Positions 1 through 8,036 of a stretch of 64,000 nt of DNA are shown here, piece after piece; within the stretch, counting starts at the first letter, position 1; each line of letters opens with the position of its first letter. This stretch comes from Mycolicibacterium wolinskyi (lineage in GTDB: Bacteria > Actinomycetota > Actinomycetes > Mycobacteriales > Mycobacteriaceae), in assembly GCF_002101965.1 (NCBI RefSeq), contig NZ_LQQA01000030.1, positions 620,001 to 684,000 on the forward strand, written 5' to 3'. Position numbers and translations under genes: made by a program. The notes beneath the pieces are model-generated. The model was not told the origin of the DNA. It worked only from the letters and a program-made list of their open reading frames with translations, and made no database searches.

Positions 1-304
1 GCCACTGGCGCTGCACGGCGTCGGGCGAGCCGGGCTTGCCGCACAGCCGACCGTCCAGCAGCAGCATCGAATCGCAACCGACCACGACTGCGTCGGCAGC
101 GATCGAATCGGGCACCCGTGCCACTACTGCGTCGGCTTTTGCTGTCGCCAACGCCGTGACGACATCGTCCGGCGGCGCGCCCCGGCGTGCCGCGATGATT
201 GCGTCCTCGTCGACGTCGGAGACGATGACGAGCGGATCGATGCCGGCTTGGCGCAGCACGCCAAGCCGGCCCGAGGAAGCCGAGCCCAGGACGACCCGGG
301 TCAT
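1..304 (-). CDS. maf: Maf-family nucleotide pyrophosphatase, 3' end outside window
   Basis: The first 101 codons of a Maf/HAM1-like protein are present; the gene runs off the left edge. The N-terminus reads MTRVVLGSASSGRLGVLRQ, the conserved Maf opening with the SxS..R nucleotide-binding segment, followed by SDVDED and, near residue 83, the conserved GCDS segment. Maf proteins hydrolyse non-canonical or modified nucleoside triphosphates and act in the cytoplasm; some affect septation. The gene lies just downstream of accE5 on the same strand, with an 8-nt gap, as in other mycobacteria, so it is probably the last gene transcribed from the accD5 promoter. The family call is sure; the substrate cannot be read from the sequence. 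Confidence 0.9.
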   Translation of the reverse strand, partial: MTRVVLGSASSGRLGVLRQAGIDPLVIVSDVDEDAIIAARRGAPPDDVVTALATAKADAVVARVPDSIAADAVVVGCDSMLLLDGRLCGKPGSPDAVQRQW

Positions 305-312
305 GACGTTTT

Positions 313-627
313 CTAGCGCCGCATGTGGGTGCGTTCCAGCAGCGTGACTCGCTGCCAGCTGAACAACGCGTAGCGCAGCTTGTCGACCGGGTGGCCCCAC
401 AGGTTGCGCTCGCGGGTACCCGGCTCGACGGCGCCGCCACCGGCGGCACCGAGGACAGCCATCAATGCGGCCATCTCCTCGGCGGTCGGCTCACCCCGAA
501 GCACCTTGATGTGGGCCTCGTGGTCTTCTTTCGCACCGTCTGTTTCGGGCACGGTCGCCTCGTTGTCGGTCACAGTGGCTGAATCGTTCGCCCCGCTCAC
601 AGTGGCTGAATCGTTCGCCCCGCTCAC
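313..627 (-). CDS. accE5: Acyl-CoA carboxylase epsilon subunit AccE5
   Basis: This 104-residue protein ends in a conserved block (HIKVLRGEPTAEEMAALMAVL, then WRVT-type segment FSWQRVTLLERTHMRR) typical of the small epsilon subunit that stabilises the AccA3-AccD5 acyl-CoA carboxylase. Its GTG start overlaps the accD5 TGA in a GTGA junction, so translation is probably coupled. The N-terminus is unusual: residues 1-18 are two identical copies of SGANDSATV encoded by a 27-bp tandem repeat, and in-frame GTG codons occur at 627, 600 and 573. The innermost GTG (573) is followed by TDNEATV and may be the ancestral start. The body is certain; the start is uncertain among the three. Confidence 0.9.
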   Translation of the reverse strand: MSGANDSATVSGANDSATVTDNEATVPETDGAKEDHEAHIKVLRGEPTAEEMAALMAVLGAAGGGAVEPGTRERNLWGHPVDKLRYALFSWQRVTLLERTHMRR

Positions 628-633
628 AGTGGA
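571..633 (-). repeat. 27-bp tandem repeat across the accD5/accE5 junction
   Basis: Two perfect 27-bp units (571-597 and 598-624) are followed by a partial third copy (625-633) that contains the end of accD5. Each unit carries the GTGA motif that overlaps stop and start at the real junction, so the duplication multiplied the coupled start codon in frame. It adds nine residues per unit to AccE5. Confidence 0.95.
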
Positions 634-2252
634 ATGTTCCCGTGCTTCTTCGGCGGCGTCTGCACGATCTTGCGCTCCAGCAGCCGCAGGGCGGTCGCGA
701 CGTAGCCACGGGTGTGCGACGGCGGGATGACCGCGTCGACGTAGCCGCGCTCGGCCGCGATGTAGGGGTTGACCAGCGTGTCCTCGTAGGTCTGCTGCAG
801 CTCCAATCGGAGGGCATCAACATCACGGCCGTCCTTCGCCGCTTCTTTGAGCTCAGAGCGGTACACGAAGCCGACCGCGCCCGAGGCACCCATGACCGCG
901 ATCTGCGCCGTCGGCCACGCGACGTTGACGTCGCAGCCCATGTCCTTGGAACCCATGACGCAGTACGCGCCGCCGTAGGCCTTGCGGGTGATGACGGTGA
1001 TCTTTGCGACCGTGGCCTCGCCGTAGGCGTAGAGCAGCTTGGCGCCGCGGCGGATGATGCCGTTGTACTCCTGGTCGGTGCCCGGCAGGAAGCCCGGCAC
1101 GTCGACGAGCATCACGATCGGGATGTTGAAGCAGTCGCAGGTCCGGACGAACCGGGCGGCCTTTTCCGAGGCGTTGATGTCGAGGCAACCGGCGAACTGG
1201 GTGGGCTGGTTGGCCACGATGCCGACCGGGCGACCCTCGATGCGGCCGAACCCGATGATGATGTTCTGGGCGTAGCCGGCCTGGATCTCCAGGAACTCGT
1301 CGTCGTCGAGGATGCGCGAGATGACCTCGTGCATGTCGTACGGCTGGTTCGGCGAGTCCGGGATCAGCGTGTCGAGCTCGAGGTCCTCCTCGGTGAGGTT
1401 GTCCTCGATGGCGCCCTCGGCCGGCGGCACGGGGTAGTGCGGCGGCTCGGCGTAGTTGTTGGGAGGCAGGTAGCTCAGCAGGTCGCGGACGTAGTCGAAG
1501 GCATCCTGCTCGCCGGAGGCGACGTAGTGCGCGGTTCCCGACTTCGACTCATGGGTGTGGGCGCCGCCCAGCTCCTCCATGGTGACGTCCTCGCCGGTGA
1601 CGGTCTTGATGACGTCAGGGCCGGTGATGAACATCTGGCTGGTCTGATCGACCATGACGATGAAGTCGGTCAGCGCGGGGGAGTAGACGTGGCCACCGGC
1701 CGCGGCGCCCATGATCAGCGAGATCTGGGGGATGACGCCCGAGGCGAGGATGTTGTTGCGGAAGATCTGGCTGTAGAGGCCCAGCGAGACCACACCCTCC
1801 TGGATGCGGGCGCCTGCGCCGTCGTTGATGCCGATCAGGGGACGGCCGGTCTTGATGGCCAGCTCCTGCACCTTGACGATCTTCTCGCCGTAGACCTCGC
1901 CGAGGCTGCCGCCGAACACCGAGGCGTCCTGGCTGAAGATGCAGACGTCGCGGCCGTCGATGGTGCCGTAGCCGGTCACCACGCCGTCGCCCAGCGGACG
2001 GTTGGCTTCGAGCCCGAAGTTCTTGCTGCGGTGGCGGGCGAGCGCGTCGAGTTCGACGAACGAACCCTCGTCGAGCAGCGCGTAGATCCGCTCGCGGGCG
2101 GTCAGCTTGCCTTTCGCGTGGACCTTCTCCACGGCGGCCTCGCCGACGGGATGCAGCGTCTCCTCGGCCCGCCTCTTGAGATCGGCCAGTTTGCCTGCAG
2201 TGGTGTGGATGTCCACCTGATGCTCGGCGGACGGCTCGGTAACGCTCGTCAT
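624..2252 (-). CDS. accD5: Propionyl/acyl-CoA carboxylase beta subunit AccD5
   Basis: This 542-residue carboxyltransferase is almost identical in wording to mycobacterial AccD5. With the biotinylated AccA3 subunit and AccE5 it carboxylates propionyl-CoA (and acetyl-CoA) to methylmalonyl-CoA for methyl-branched lipids. Both crotonase-like halves are visible, with the oxyanion-hole loops around GINDGAGARIQEG and ITRKAYGGAYCVMGS. I chose the ATG that gives MTSVTEPSAEHQVDIHTTAGKL, which matches the family start; the frame stays open upstream but that part is not protein-like. The stop TGA overlaps the accE5 start. The gene is divergent from a PucR-type regulator with a 116-bp gap. Confidence 0.97.
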   Translation of the reverse strand: MTSVTEPSAEHQVDIHTTAGKLADLKRRAEETLHPVGEAAVEKVHAKGKLTARERIYALLDEGSFVELDALARHRSKNFGLEANRPLGDGVVTGYGTIDGRDVCIFSQDASVFGGSLGEVYGEKIVKVQELAIKTGRPLIGINDGAGARIQEGVVSLGLYSQIFRNNILASGVIPQISLIMGAAAGGHVYSPALTDFIVMVDQTSQMFITGPDVIKTVTGEDVTMEELGGAHTHESKSGTAHYVASGEQDAFDYVRDLLSYLPPNNYAEPPHYPVPPAEGAIEDNLTEEDLELDTLIPDSPNQPYDMHEVISRILDDDEFLEIQAGYAQNIIIGFGRIEGRPVGIVANQPTQFAGCLDINASEKAARFVRTCDCFNIPIVMLVDVPGFLPGTDQEYNGIIRRGAKLLYAYGEATVAKITVITRKAYGGAYCVMGSKDMGCDVNVAWPTAQIAVMGASGAVGFVYRSELKEAAKDGRDVDALRLELQQTYEDTLVNPYIAAERGYVDAVIPPSHTRGYVATALRLLERKIVQTPPKKHGNIPL

Positions 2253-2368
2253 GGGTGACGATGGTATCCGCATACATAAGACAGGTCTAAGAGAGGTGCG
2301 TGTCACCGGCGTGGTGACTTCACCGAAACCTGCGGTACCGGTACGGCGTATCCGACTAGTCTCAGCCG
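2253..2368. promoter_or_regulatory. Divergent promoter region accD5 / PucR-type regulator
   Basis: This 116-bp gap separates the divergent starts and must hold the accD5 promoter. It is AT-richer than its surroundings and contains an imperfect dyad (TAAGAC-AG-GTCTAA, about 2277-2290). It marks the point where this genome departs from the accD5-birA neighbourhood known in M. tuberculosis. I could not pick a -10/-35 pair with confidence. Confidence 0.5.
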
Positions 2369-3496
2369 GTGGGCGCGGGTCTGATACGCATCTCGGAGCT
2401 CGCGTTCGACGCCGACTCGGTGCTGCGGATCGCCGCGGTGTTCGACGAACTGGTCGAATCACGCGCCAGCTCAGAGCGGGTCATCGAGGTGGCCGCCGCC
2501 GTCGCCGGATGCGGCGTCGGCGCGCGGTGGGCGTCCGGTTCGGTAGTTCGCTGCGGCCCGGCGGGCGGGTCGGTGCGAGGCTGCGAGGCCGCGGCAGTGG
2601 CGGTATTCGACGAACCCGAGGTCTGGCTGGATCGCCGGGGTGATGCGACGCCGCTGGACCGGGTACTGCTCGATCGGCTTCGGCATGCCCTGCGCGCCGG
2701 GACGATGCTCTCCGACGCGGCGTTTTCGTTGCGGATCGACGATCCCGCGTTGCTCGAGGTGGCGCTGTCGCCCACGGCTCAGCGGGAAGAGCGGGCTCGC
2801 GCCATCCGGCTGCTCGGCCTCGACGAGAACCGACCGGTACGGGTGCTCGCGGTGTCGGCGACGTCGCCGCCCGAGGCATTGCAGATCATCGCCACGCAAC
2901 TTCCCGGCCAATCGATCCGTACCGCGCGCATCGGCAACACCACCGCCGTGGTGTGCCAGGGCGGGTGCGACACCCGCGAACTCGCCGACGGGCTGGAAGC
3001 CGAGATCGTCGCCGCGTTCCCGGCGCCGATGGCCGCGCAGGCCGACCGGGGTCCCTGGGTCGGCATCGGGTCGGGCTGCAATGTGTTCGCCGCTCCGGCG
3101 TCGTGGCAGCAGGCGTTGCGGGCCCTGCGGTTCGCATCCTCGACCGGCTACGGCAGACGCGCCGTGGCATACGAGCGGCTGAGCGCGCTGGAACTGCTGG
3201 CCGAGCTACCGCTCGACGGAGTGCGGGGTAACCGGGATGTCGCCCGGATCAACGAGATCGCTGCCACTCCGGCCGGGGCGCTCGAAGTGCAGACGGCAGA
3301 GGCGTTCTTCGTGTTCGGCTCACTGCGGCGCACTGCCGCCGAACTCCACGTGCACCACAGCACAGTCGCGGCCCGCCTCGCGCACCTGTCGGATCAAATG
3401 GACTGGGACCTCGACGATCCAATGGACCGCTTCCTGGCCACCTTGGTTCTCATGGTTCGGCGCATCGCGCTGTCGTCGGCCGAGCTCACCGAATGA
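2369..3496 (+). CDS. PucR/CdaR-type helix-turn-helix regulator
   Basis: This 375-residue cytoplasmic protein begins with GTG. Residues about 300-360 (TAEAFFVFGSLRRTAAEL, then HHSTVAARLAHLSDQMDWDL) fit the C-terminal PucR-type helix-turn-helix, in which a long N-terminal region senses a ligand and the last 60 residues bind DNA. The N-terminal and middle parts look like the GGDEF-related and GAF-like regions usual in this family but carry no clear enzyme motif. It stands at the left edge of the accessory block and reads toward the acyl-CoA synthetase/dehydrogenase genes, so it may control them. Ligand and target are unknown. Confidence 0.75.
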   Translation: MGAGLIRISELAFDADSVLRIAAVFDELVESRASSERVIEVAAAVAGCGVGARWASGSVVRCGPAGGSVRGCEAAAVAVFDEPEVWLDRRGDATPLDRVLLDRLRHALRAGTMLSDAAFSLRIDDPALLEVALSPTAQREERARAIRLLGLDENRPVRVLAVSATSPPEALQIIATQLPGQSIRTARIGNTTAVVCQGGCDTRELADGLEAEIVAAFPAPMAAQADRGPWVGIGSGCNVFAAPASWQQALRALRFASSTGYGRRAVAYERLSALELLAELPLDGVRGNRDVARINEIAATPAGALEVQTAEAFFVFGSLRRTAAELHVHHSTVAARLAHLSDQMDWDLDDPMDRFLATLVLMVRRIALSSAELTE

Positions 3497-3613
3497 CCCG
3501 ACAGGCGTCGGCTCGATCGGCGCCATCGCGCGACGCGCGGCGGGTGATCCGGCGACGGCATTCGGTGACGATTGCCGTGCAGCCCGAACCAATGCACAGA
3601 CAGGGAGGCCGCC

Positions 3614-4171
3614 ATGGCCGTCATCGATCCCACCCGCACGTGGCAACCGCTCGAAAAGCGGCTGGCCGCAACGACAAACGAGCGGCACCGGGTGGTCCTG
3701 AGCACCGTCATCGAACACATGAAGGCCGAGGCCGTGCCCGACCTGGGTCGGTTGATGGCCACCCTGGCACCCGCGCCCGAATAACACTTCTGGAGTTCAG
3801 GCACCGAGGACATCGGGCCCAAGACCAAGCCGGGTGTACGTCGTTATTACGAGGCTTTCGTCGCGGGCCGCACCAACATTCTGGAGTTCGAGATAACCCG
3901 GCTCGTCGTCGACGATCACTGCCTGGTCACCGAAGGCTTTCTCAAGCAGATATATCCCGGTGCCGCGGCGGCCGCGATCGGGGTTCCAGTCGACGACGAG
4001 ACCGGTGATTATCTTGTGGTGTTTCGTCAATTGCTGTTGTGGCCGATCGACGCGGATGGTTTGGTGCTGGGTGAAGACTCGTACTGTCCTGGGGTGGTGA
4101 GTGTGACCAAGTTGTCTCGCGAGCAACTGCCGCAGGCCTATATCGACCTCGTGCACGCCACCGCCCGATGA
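3614..4171 (+). pseudogene. NTF2/SnoaL-like protein gene interrupted by an in-frame TAA
   Basis: The reading frame that opens with MAVIDPTRTWQPLEKRL runs to a TAA at 3782-3784 (codon 57), and the same frame then continues without any shift for 128 more codons (HFWSSGTEDIGPK... to ...IDLVHATAR) to TGA. The joined 185-residue product, with one residue at the stop, looks like an NTF2/SnoaL-fold protein: the N-terminal helix, APAPE-x-HFW, GVRRYYEAF and VDDHCLVTEG are usual segments. A single base change from TAT or TAC (Tyr) would make this stop. A good ribosome binding site (AGGGAGG, 3602-3608) precedes the ATG, and the end overlaps the next ATG (ATGA). Only 56 residues would be made. A sequencing error is the main alternative. 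Confidence 0.82.
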
Positions 4172-5832
4172 CCGATTCAATCGCCGAGATGCTGCTCGAC
4201 CGGGTCGGTGACGAGCGGCTGGGTCTGCGCACGCGCGGGCAGGACTGGACGTGGGACGCGGTGGTGCACGAGTCGGCGGCCCGTGGCGCGTTGGCCCGAT
4301 CGCTGCGCCGCGACGGCCCCTTCCACATCGGCGTGCTGTTGGAGAACGTCCCGGACTTCGTGTTCTGGCTGGGCGGTGCCGCACTCGTCGGCGCGACCGT
4401 GGTCGGTATCAACCCGACCCGGGGCGCGGGCGAGCTGACAGCCGAAATCCGCCATGCCGATTGCCAATTGATCGTCACCGACACCGCGGGCGCTGCCCGG
4501 CTGCGCGACCTCGACCTCGGGCTCGCCGCGGACCGGTTCCTGGTGGTCGACTCGCCCGAGTATGTGTCGCTGCTCGACGCGCACCGGGGTGCGCCGATGC
4601 TCGCGTCCGGGATCGGCGCGGACACCCTGATGCTGCTCCTGTTCACGTCCGGGACGACGGGTACGTCGAAGGCGGTCAAGTGCAGTCAGGGCCGGCTGGC
4701 CCGGATCGCGCACGCCGCCACCGAGAAGTTCGGTCATCGCCGACAGGACGTCGAGTACTGCTGCATGCCGCTGTTCCACGGCAACGCGATCATGGCGCTG
4801 TGGGCACCGGCCCTGTCGGTCGGCGCGACGGTGTGTCTGACCCCGTCGTTCTCGGCTTCGGGATTCCTGGACGACGTGCGGTACTTCGGCGCGACGTTCT
4901 TCACCTACGTGGGCAAGGCGCTCGCTTACCTGATGGCCACCCCGGAGCGGCCAGACGATGCGGACAATCCGCTCGAGCGTGGATTCGGCACCGAGGCCTC
5001 CCCAGAGGATCAGGCCGAGTTCCGCCGCCGGTTCGGCGCCGAACTGTACGAGGGGTACGGGTCGAGCGAGGGCGGTGGCGCGGTGGCGCTGGCGCCGGAC
5101 GCACCGGCCGGAGCATTGGGGCGGCCGGCCCACGCCGGTGTCGCGATCGTGGATCCGGATACGTTGCGTGACTGTGCGCCAGCGGTTTTCGACGAGCATG
5201 GCCGGGTGCTCAACCCCGACGATGCGGTCGGGGAGATCGTCGACAAGTTCGGAACCCGCACCTTCGAGGGCTACTACAACAACGACGAGGCCAACGCCGA
5301 ACGGATCCGCCATGGCTGGTACTGGACCGGTGATCTGGGCTACCTCGACGCCGACGGATTCATCTACTTCGCCGGCCGGCGCGGTGACTGGATCCGGGTG
5401 GACGGCGAGAACACCTCGGCGTTGACGATCGAGCGCGTGCTGCGCCGCCACCCCGCCGTGATCGCGGCCGGTGTGTATGCCGTTCCCGATCCCCGGTCGG
5501 GGGACCAGGTGATGGCGGCGATCGAGGTCGCCGACCCGGACGGCTTCGACGCCGGTGTGTTCGCCGCGTACCTGGCCGCCCAAGACGATCTCGGCGCCAA
5601 GGGAGTGCCGCGGTTCCTGCGGGTATCACGCAACTTGCCGGTCACCGGGTCCAACAAGGTGCTCAAACGCGAACTGCAGCAACAGCGTTGGCATACCGAC
5701 GACCTCGTGTACCGGTGGGTGGGACGTGGGGCCCCGGTGTATCGGGCGATGGATGACGATGAGAAGCGTTCGTTGGACGAGGAGTTCGCCCACCATGGGA
5801 GGCAGCGCTACGTGATGACGTGGGCCAAATGA
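4168..5832 (+). CDS. AMP-forming acyl-CoA synthetase (FadD-type)
   Basis: This 554-residue ANL-superfamily enzyme should activate a carboxylic acid with ATP and CoA. The P-loop LLFTSGTTGTSK lies at residues 157-168, YEGYGSSEG around 294, and TGDLG at about 387-391. The C-terminal lysine motif is present in SNKVLKREL. The nearest relatives I can recall are mycobacterial FadD1/FadD17-like enzymes of steroid or fatty-acid metabolism. The start overlaps the stop of the broken NTF2-like gene (ATGA) and the stop overlaps the next start (ATGA), so three genes form a coupled operon. The substrate is unknown; the KstD- and KshA-like neighbours suggest a steroid or terpenoid acid. Confidence 0.88.
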   Translation: MTDSIAEMLLDRVGDERLGLRTRGQDWTWDAVVHESAARGALARSLRRDGPFHIGVLLENVPDFVFWLGGAALVGATVVGINPTRGAGELTAEIRHADCQLIVTDTAGAARLRDLDLGLAADRFLVVDSPEYVSLLDAHRGAPMLASGIGADTLMLLLFTSGTTGTSKAVKCSQGRLARIAHAATEKFGHRRQDVEYCCMPLFHGNAIMALWAPALSVGATVCLTPSFSASGFLDDVRYFGATFFTYVGKALAYLMATPERPDDADNPLERGFGTEASPEDQAEFRRRFGAELYEGYGSSEGGGAVALAPDAPAGALGRPAHAGVAIVDPDTLRDCAPAVFDEHGRVLNPDDAVGEIVDKFGTRTFEGYYNNDEANAERIRHGWYWTGDLGYLDADGFIYFAGRRGDWIRVDGENTSALTIERVLRRHPAVIAAGVYAVPDPRSGDQVMAAIEVADPDGFDAGVFAAYLAAQDDLGAKGVPRFLRVSRNLPVTGSNKVLKRELQQQRWHTDDLVYRWVGRGAPVYRAMDDDEKRSLDEEFAHHGRQRYVMTWAK

Positions 5833-7367
5833 ACTGGGATGAAGTATGTGACGTGCTGGTCGCCGGCTCGGGCGGTGGTGGCGTCACCGGCGCCTACACC
5901 GCGGCACGCGAAGGGCTGAACGTCGTCCTTGTCGAGGCGACCGACAAATTCGGCGGCACCACAGCGTATTCCGGCGGCGGCGGGATGTGGTTCCCCTGCA
6001 ACCCCGTTCTGCTGCGGGCCGGTGCCGACGACACCATCGACGACGCGCTCGAGTACTACCACGCCGTGGTGGGCGACCGGACGCCACGCGAGTTGCAGGA
6101 CACCTACGTGCGCGGCGGCGCCCCGCTCATCGAATACCTGGAGGCCGACGCCAACCTCAAATTCTCCGCGCTACCGTGGCCGGACTATTTCGGCAAGGCG
6201 CCCAAGGCCCGTGCCGACGGGCAGCGCCATATCGCCGCGCGGCCGCTGGCGGTGGCCAAGGCTCCACATCTGCGGGAGCTCGTGCGCGGCCCGCTGGACG
6301 CCGACCGGCTCGGCGCCGAACAACCCGGCGACTACTTCGTCGGTGGGCGGGCCTTGATCGCCCGGTTCCTCAAAGCCATCGAGCAGTACCCCGACGCCTC
6401 GCTGCAACTCGACACCGCCGTGGTCGAACTCGTGCGTGACGGCGCCCGGGTCACCGGTGCCGTCGTCGAGTCGAAGGGGCGCCGCAGGACCATCCAGGCG
6501 CGCCGTGGCGTGCTGCTGGCGACCGGTGGGTTCGAAGGCAATGCGGCGATGCGGCAACGCTATGGCGTGCCCGGCGATGTCGCAGACACGATGGGGCCGT
6601 GGGGCAACCTGGGGAAGGCGCACGAGGCCGCGATCGCCATTGGCGCCGACGTCGACCTCATGGACCAAGCCTGGTGGTCGCCGGGCCTCACCCACCCGGA
6701 CGGGCGGTCGGCGTTCGCCCTGTGGTTCACCGGCGGCATCTTCGTCGACCAGAACGGGCAACGCTTCGTCAACGAGTCGGCCGCCTACGACCGGATCGGC
6801 CGCGCGATCCTGCCGCGGCTCGCCGACGGCTCGATGACGCTGCCGTACTGGATGATCTACGACGATCGTGACGGCCTGGTCCCGCCCGTCAAGGCCACCA
6901 ACGTCTCGATGGTGGAGCCGCAGCGCTATGTCGATGCCGGCGTGTGGCACAGCGCCGACACCCTCGCCGAGCTCGCGGCCAAGATCGGCGTTCCCGCCGA
7001 CAATCTGCACGAGACCGTGTCCAGGTTCAACGAATTCGCCGCCACCGGCGTCGACGCGGAGTTCGGCCGCGGTGACGAGGCCTACGATCGGGCGTTCTCG
7101 GGCGGCGCCTCACCGCTCGTCGCCATCGAGAAGGCGCCGTTCCATGCCGCCGCGTTCGGGATCTCCGATCTCGGCACCAAAGGCGGATTGCGCACCGACA
7201 CGGCCGCCCGGGTGCTCGACACGTCGGGCACGGTGATCGACGGGCTGTACGCGGCGGGCAACACCATGGCCGCGCCGAGCGGAACCGCTTATCCGGGTGG
7301 CGGAAACCCGATCGGCACCAGCATGTTGTTCAGCCACCTCGCGGTGAAGGACATGCTGGCGCGATGA
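5829..7367 (+). CDS. 3-ketosteroid-delta1-dehydrogenase-like FAD flavoprotein
   Basis: This 512-residue flavoprotein has an N-terminal FAD-binding motif (VLVAGSGGGGVTGAYTAA), the ATGGFEGN segment near residue 235, and a C-terminal GTAYPGGGNPIG in which Tyr488 and the following glycines match the Y-x-G-P/G-G active-site stretch of KstD enzymes. KstD removes hydrogens from C1-C2 of the steroid A ring. I chose the ATG that overlaps the synthetase stop (ATGA) over a GTG nine bases upstream. The gene is the last of the operon and its end overlaps the convergent tetR by 38 bp. Related flavoproteins with fumarate-reductase-like folds act on other substrates, so steroid use is an inference. Confidence 0.85.
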   Translation: MNWDEVCDVLVAGSGGGGVTGAYTAAREGLNVVLVEATDKFGGTTAYSGGGGMWFPCNPVLLRAGADDTIDDALEYYHAVVGDRTPRELQDTYVRGGAPLIEYLEADANLKFSALPWPDYFGKAPKARADGQRHIAARPLAVAKAPHLRELVRGPLDADRLGAEQPGDYFVGGRALIARFLKAIEQYPDASLQLDTAVVELVRDGARVTGAVVESKGRRRTIQARRGVLLATGGFEGNAAMRQRYGVPGDVADTMGPWGNLGKAHEAAIAIGADVDLMDQAWWSPGLTHPDGRSAFALWFTGGIFVDQNGQRFVNESAAYDRIGRAILPRLADGSMTLPYWMIYDDRDGLVPPVKATNVSMVEPQRYVDAGVWHSADTLAELAAKIGVPADNLHETVSRFNEFAATGVDAEFGRGDEAYDRAFSGGASPLVAIEKAPFHAAAFGISDLGTKGGLRTDTAARVLDTSGTVIDGLYAAGNTMAAPSGTAYPGGGNPIGTSMLFSHLAVKDMLAR

Positions 7368-7983
7368 GGGGTGCGGTCAACATGGCCGCGAGCATCCCCA
7401 CGATCTCCTCGGGATCCTCGGGAGTTCGGTCGGCATCCTGGGACTGGCGCTCGCGTTCGGCGATGAGCGCGAACATCGCGGTCGCGACCGCACTGACCCG
7501 GCGATGCTGAAGCCGGCGGTCGGACGTCGGCACGGCGTGCGACAGCGCGTCGAGCACCCGCGGCCACGCCGACTCGCCGGCACGCTGCGGTTCAGCGGGC
7601 AATCGGGGGCGCACGACGTCGAGAAACCGTGCGTAATGCGTTGCCTCGACGTTCACCAGCGGTAGCACCAGGACTCGTAGCAATGCGTGGACATCGGCGC
7701 TATCGCGGTCGCCGAGCTCGCTCAACATCTGTTCCCGCTCGATCTCCATCGGTAGCAGCCGGCGGGCCACGACCGCGTCGACGAGCTCTTGCCGATTGCG
7801 GAAGTGGTAGTTGACCGCGGAGTTGTTGCGTTGCCCTGCGGCAAGGGCGATCTCACGCAGCGGCACGTCGTATCCGTGCTCGGCGATGAGCCGCTCGGCC
7901 GCGTCGAGCAGCTCGGCCTTCGCGCGGGATCCACGGGTCACGGACAGCAATGATACGAGCCGGGTCTTCACATTTTTAAGCAT
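7330..7983 (-). CDS. TetR-family repressor
   Basis: This 217-residue protein has a TetR helix-turn-helix in residues about 20-65 (SRAKAELLDAAERLIAEHGY, REIALAAGQRNNSAVNYHF). The C-terminal ligand domain is not recognisable. It is divergent from the Rieske oxygenase gene with only about 50 bp between the starts, and a perfect 7+7 palindrome (7975-7994) overlaps its own start codon. That layout predicts autorepression and control of the oxygenase. The gene is convergent with, and slightly overlaps, the KstD-like gene. Confidence 0.9.
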   Translation of the reverse strand: MLKNVKTRLVSLLSVTRGSRAKAELLDAAERLIAEHGYDVPLREIALAAGQRNNSAVNYHFRNRQELVDAVVARRLLPMEIEREQMLSELGDRDSADVHALLRVLVLPLVNVEATHYARFLDVVRPRLPAEPQRAGESAWPRVLDALSHAVPTSDRRLQHRRVSAVATAMFALIAERERQSQDADRTPEDPEEIVGMLAAMLTAPLIAPACPSPRGG

Positions 7984-7994
7984 CTGCGCTTAAA
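7975..7994. promoter_or_regulatory. Palindromic operator candidate for the TetR repressor
   Basis: The arms TTTAAGC (7975-7981) and GCTTAAA (7988-7994) are perfect inverted repeats with a 6-bp spacer. The dyad covers the tetR start codon and lies about 40 bp upstream of the Rieske oxygenase start, which is the usual place for a TetR operator in a divergent pair. Binding has not been shown. Confidence 0.7.
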
Positions 7995-8036
7995 TGGTGG
8001 GGTGCCGCCGGGGCGCGCTCGAGGAAAGGAATGCCG

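Noticed and set aside
571..633. CRISPR-like or satellite array at the accE5 repeat
   Set aside because: Only two full units, directly adjacent with no spacers, and they code in frame.
642..2258. A 538-codon open frame on the plus strand opposite accD5
   Set aside because: It is the antisense shadow of a certain gene; high GC leaves stop codons rare in that frame, and the product has no family resemblance and an odd Asp/Val/Arg-rich composition.
4177..5583. A 468-codon open frame opposite the acyl-CoA synthetase
   Set aside because: Antisense shadow with no recognisable domain; the plus-strand frame has all ANL motifs.
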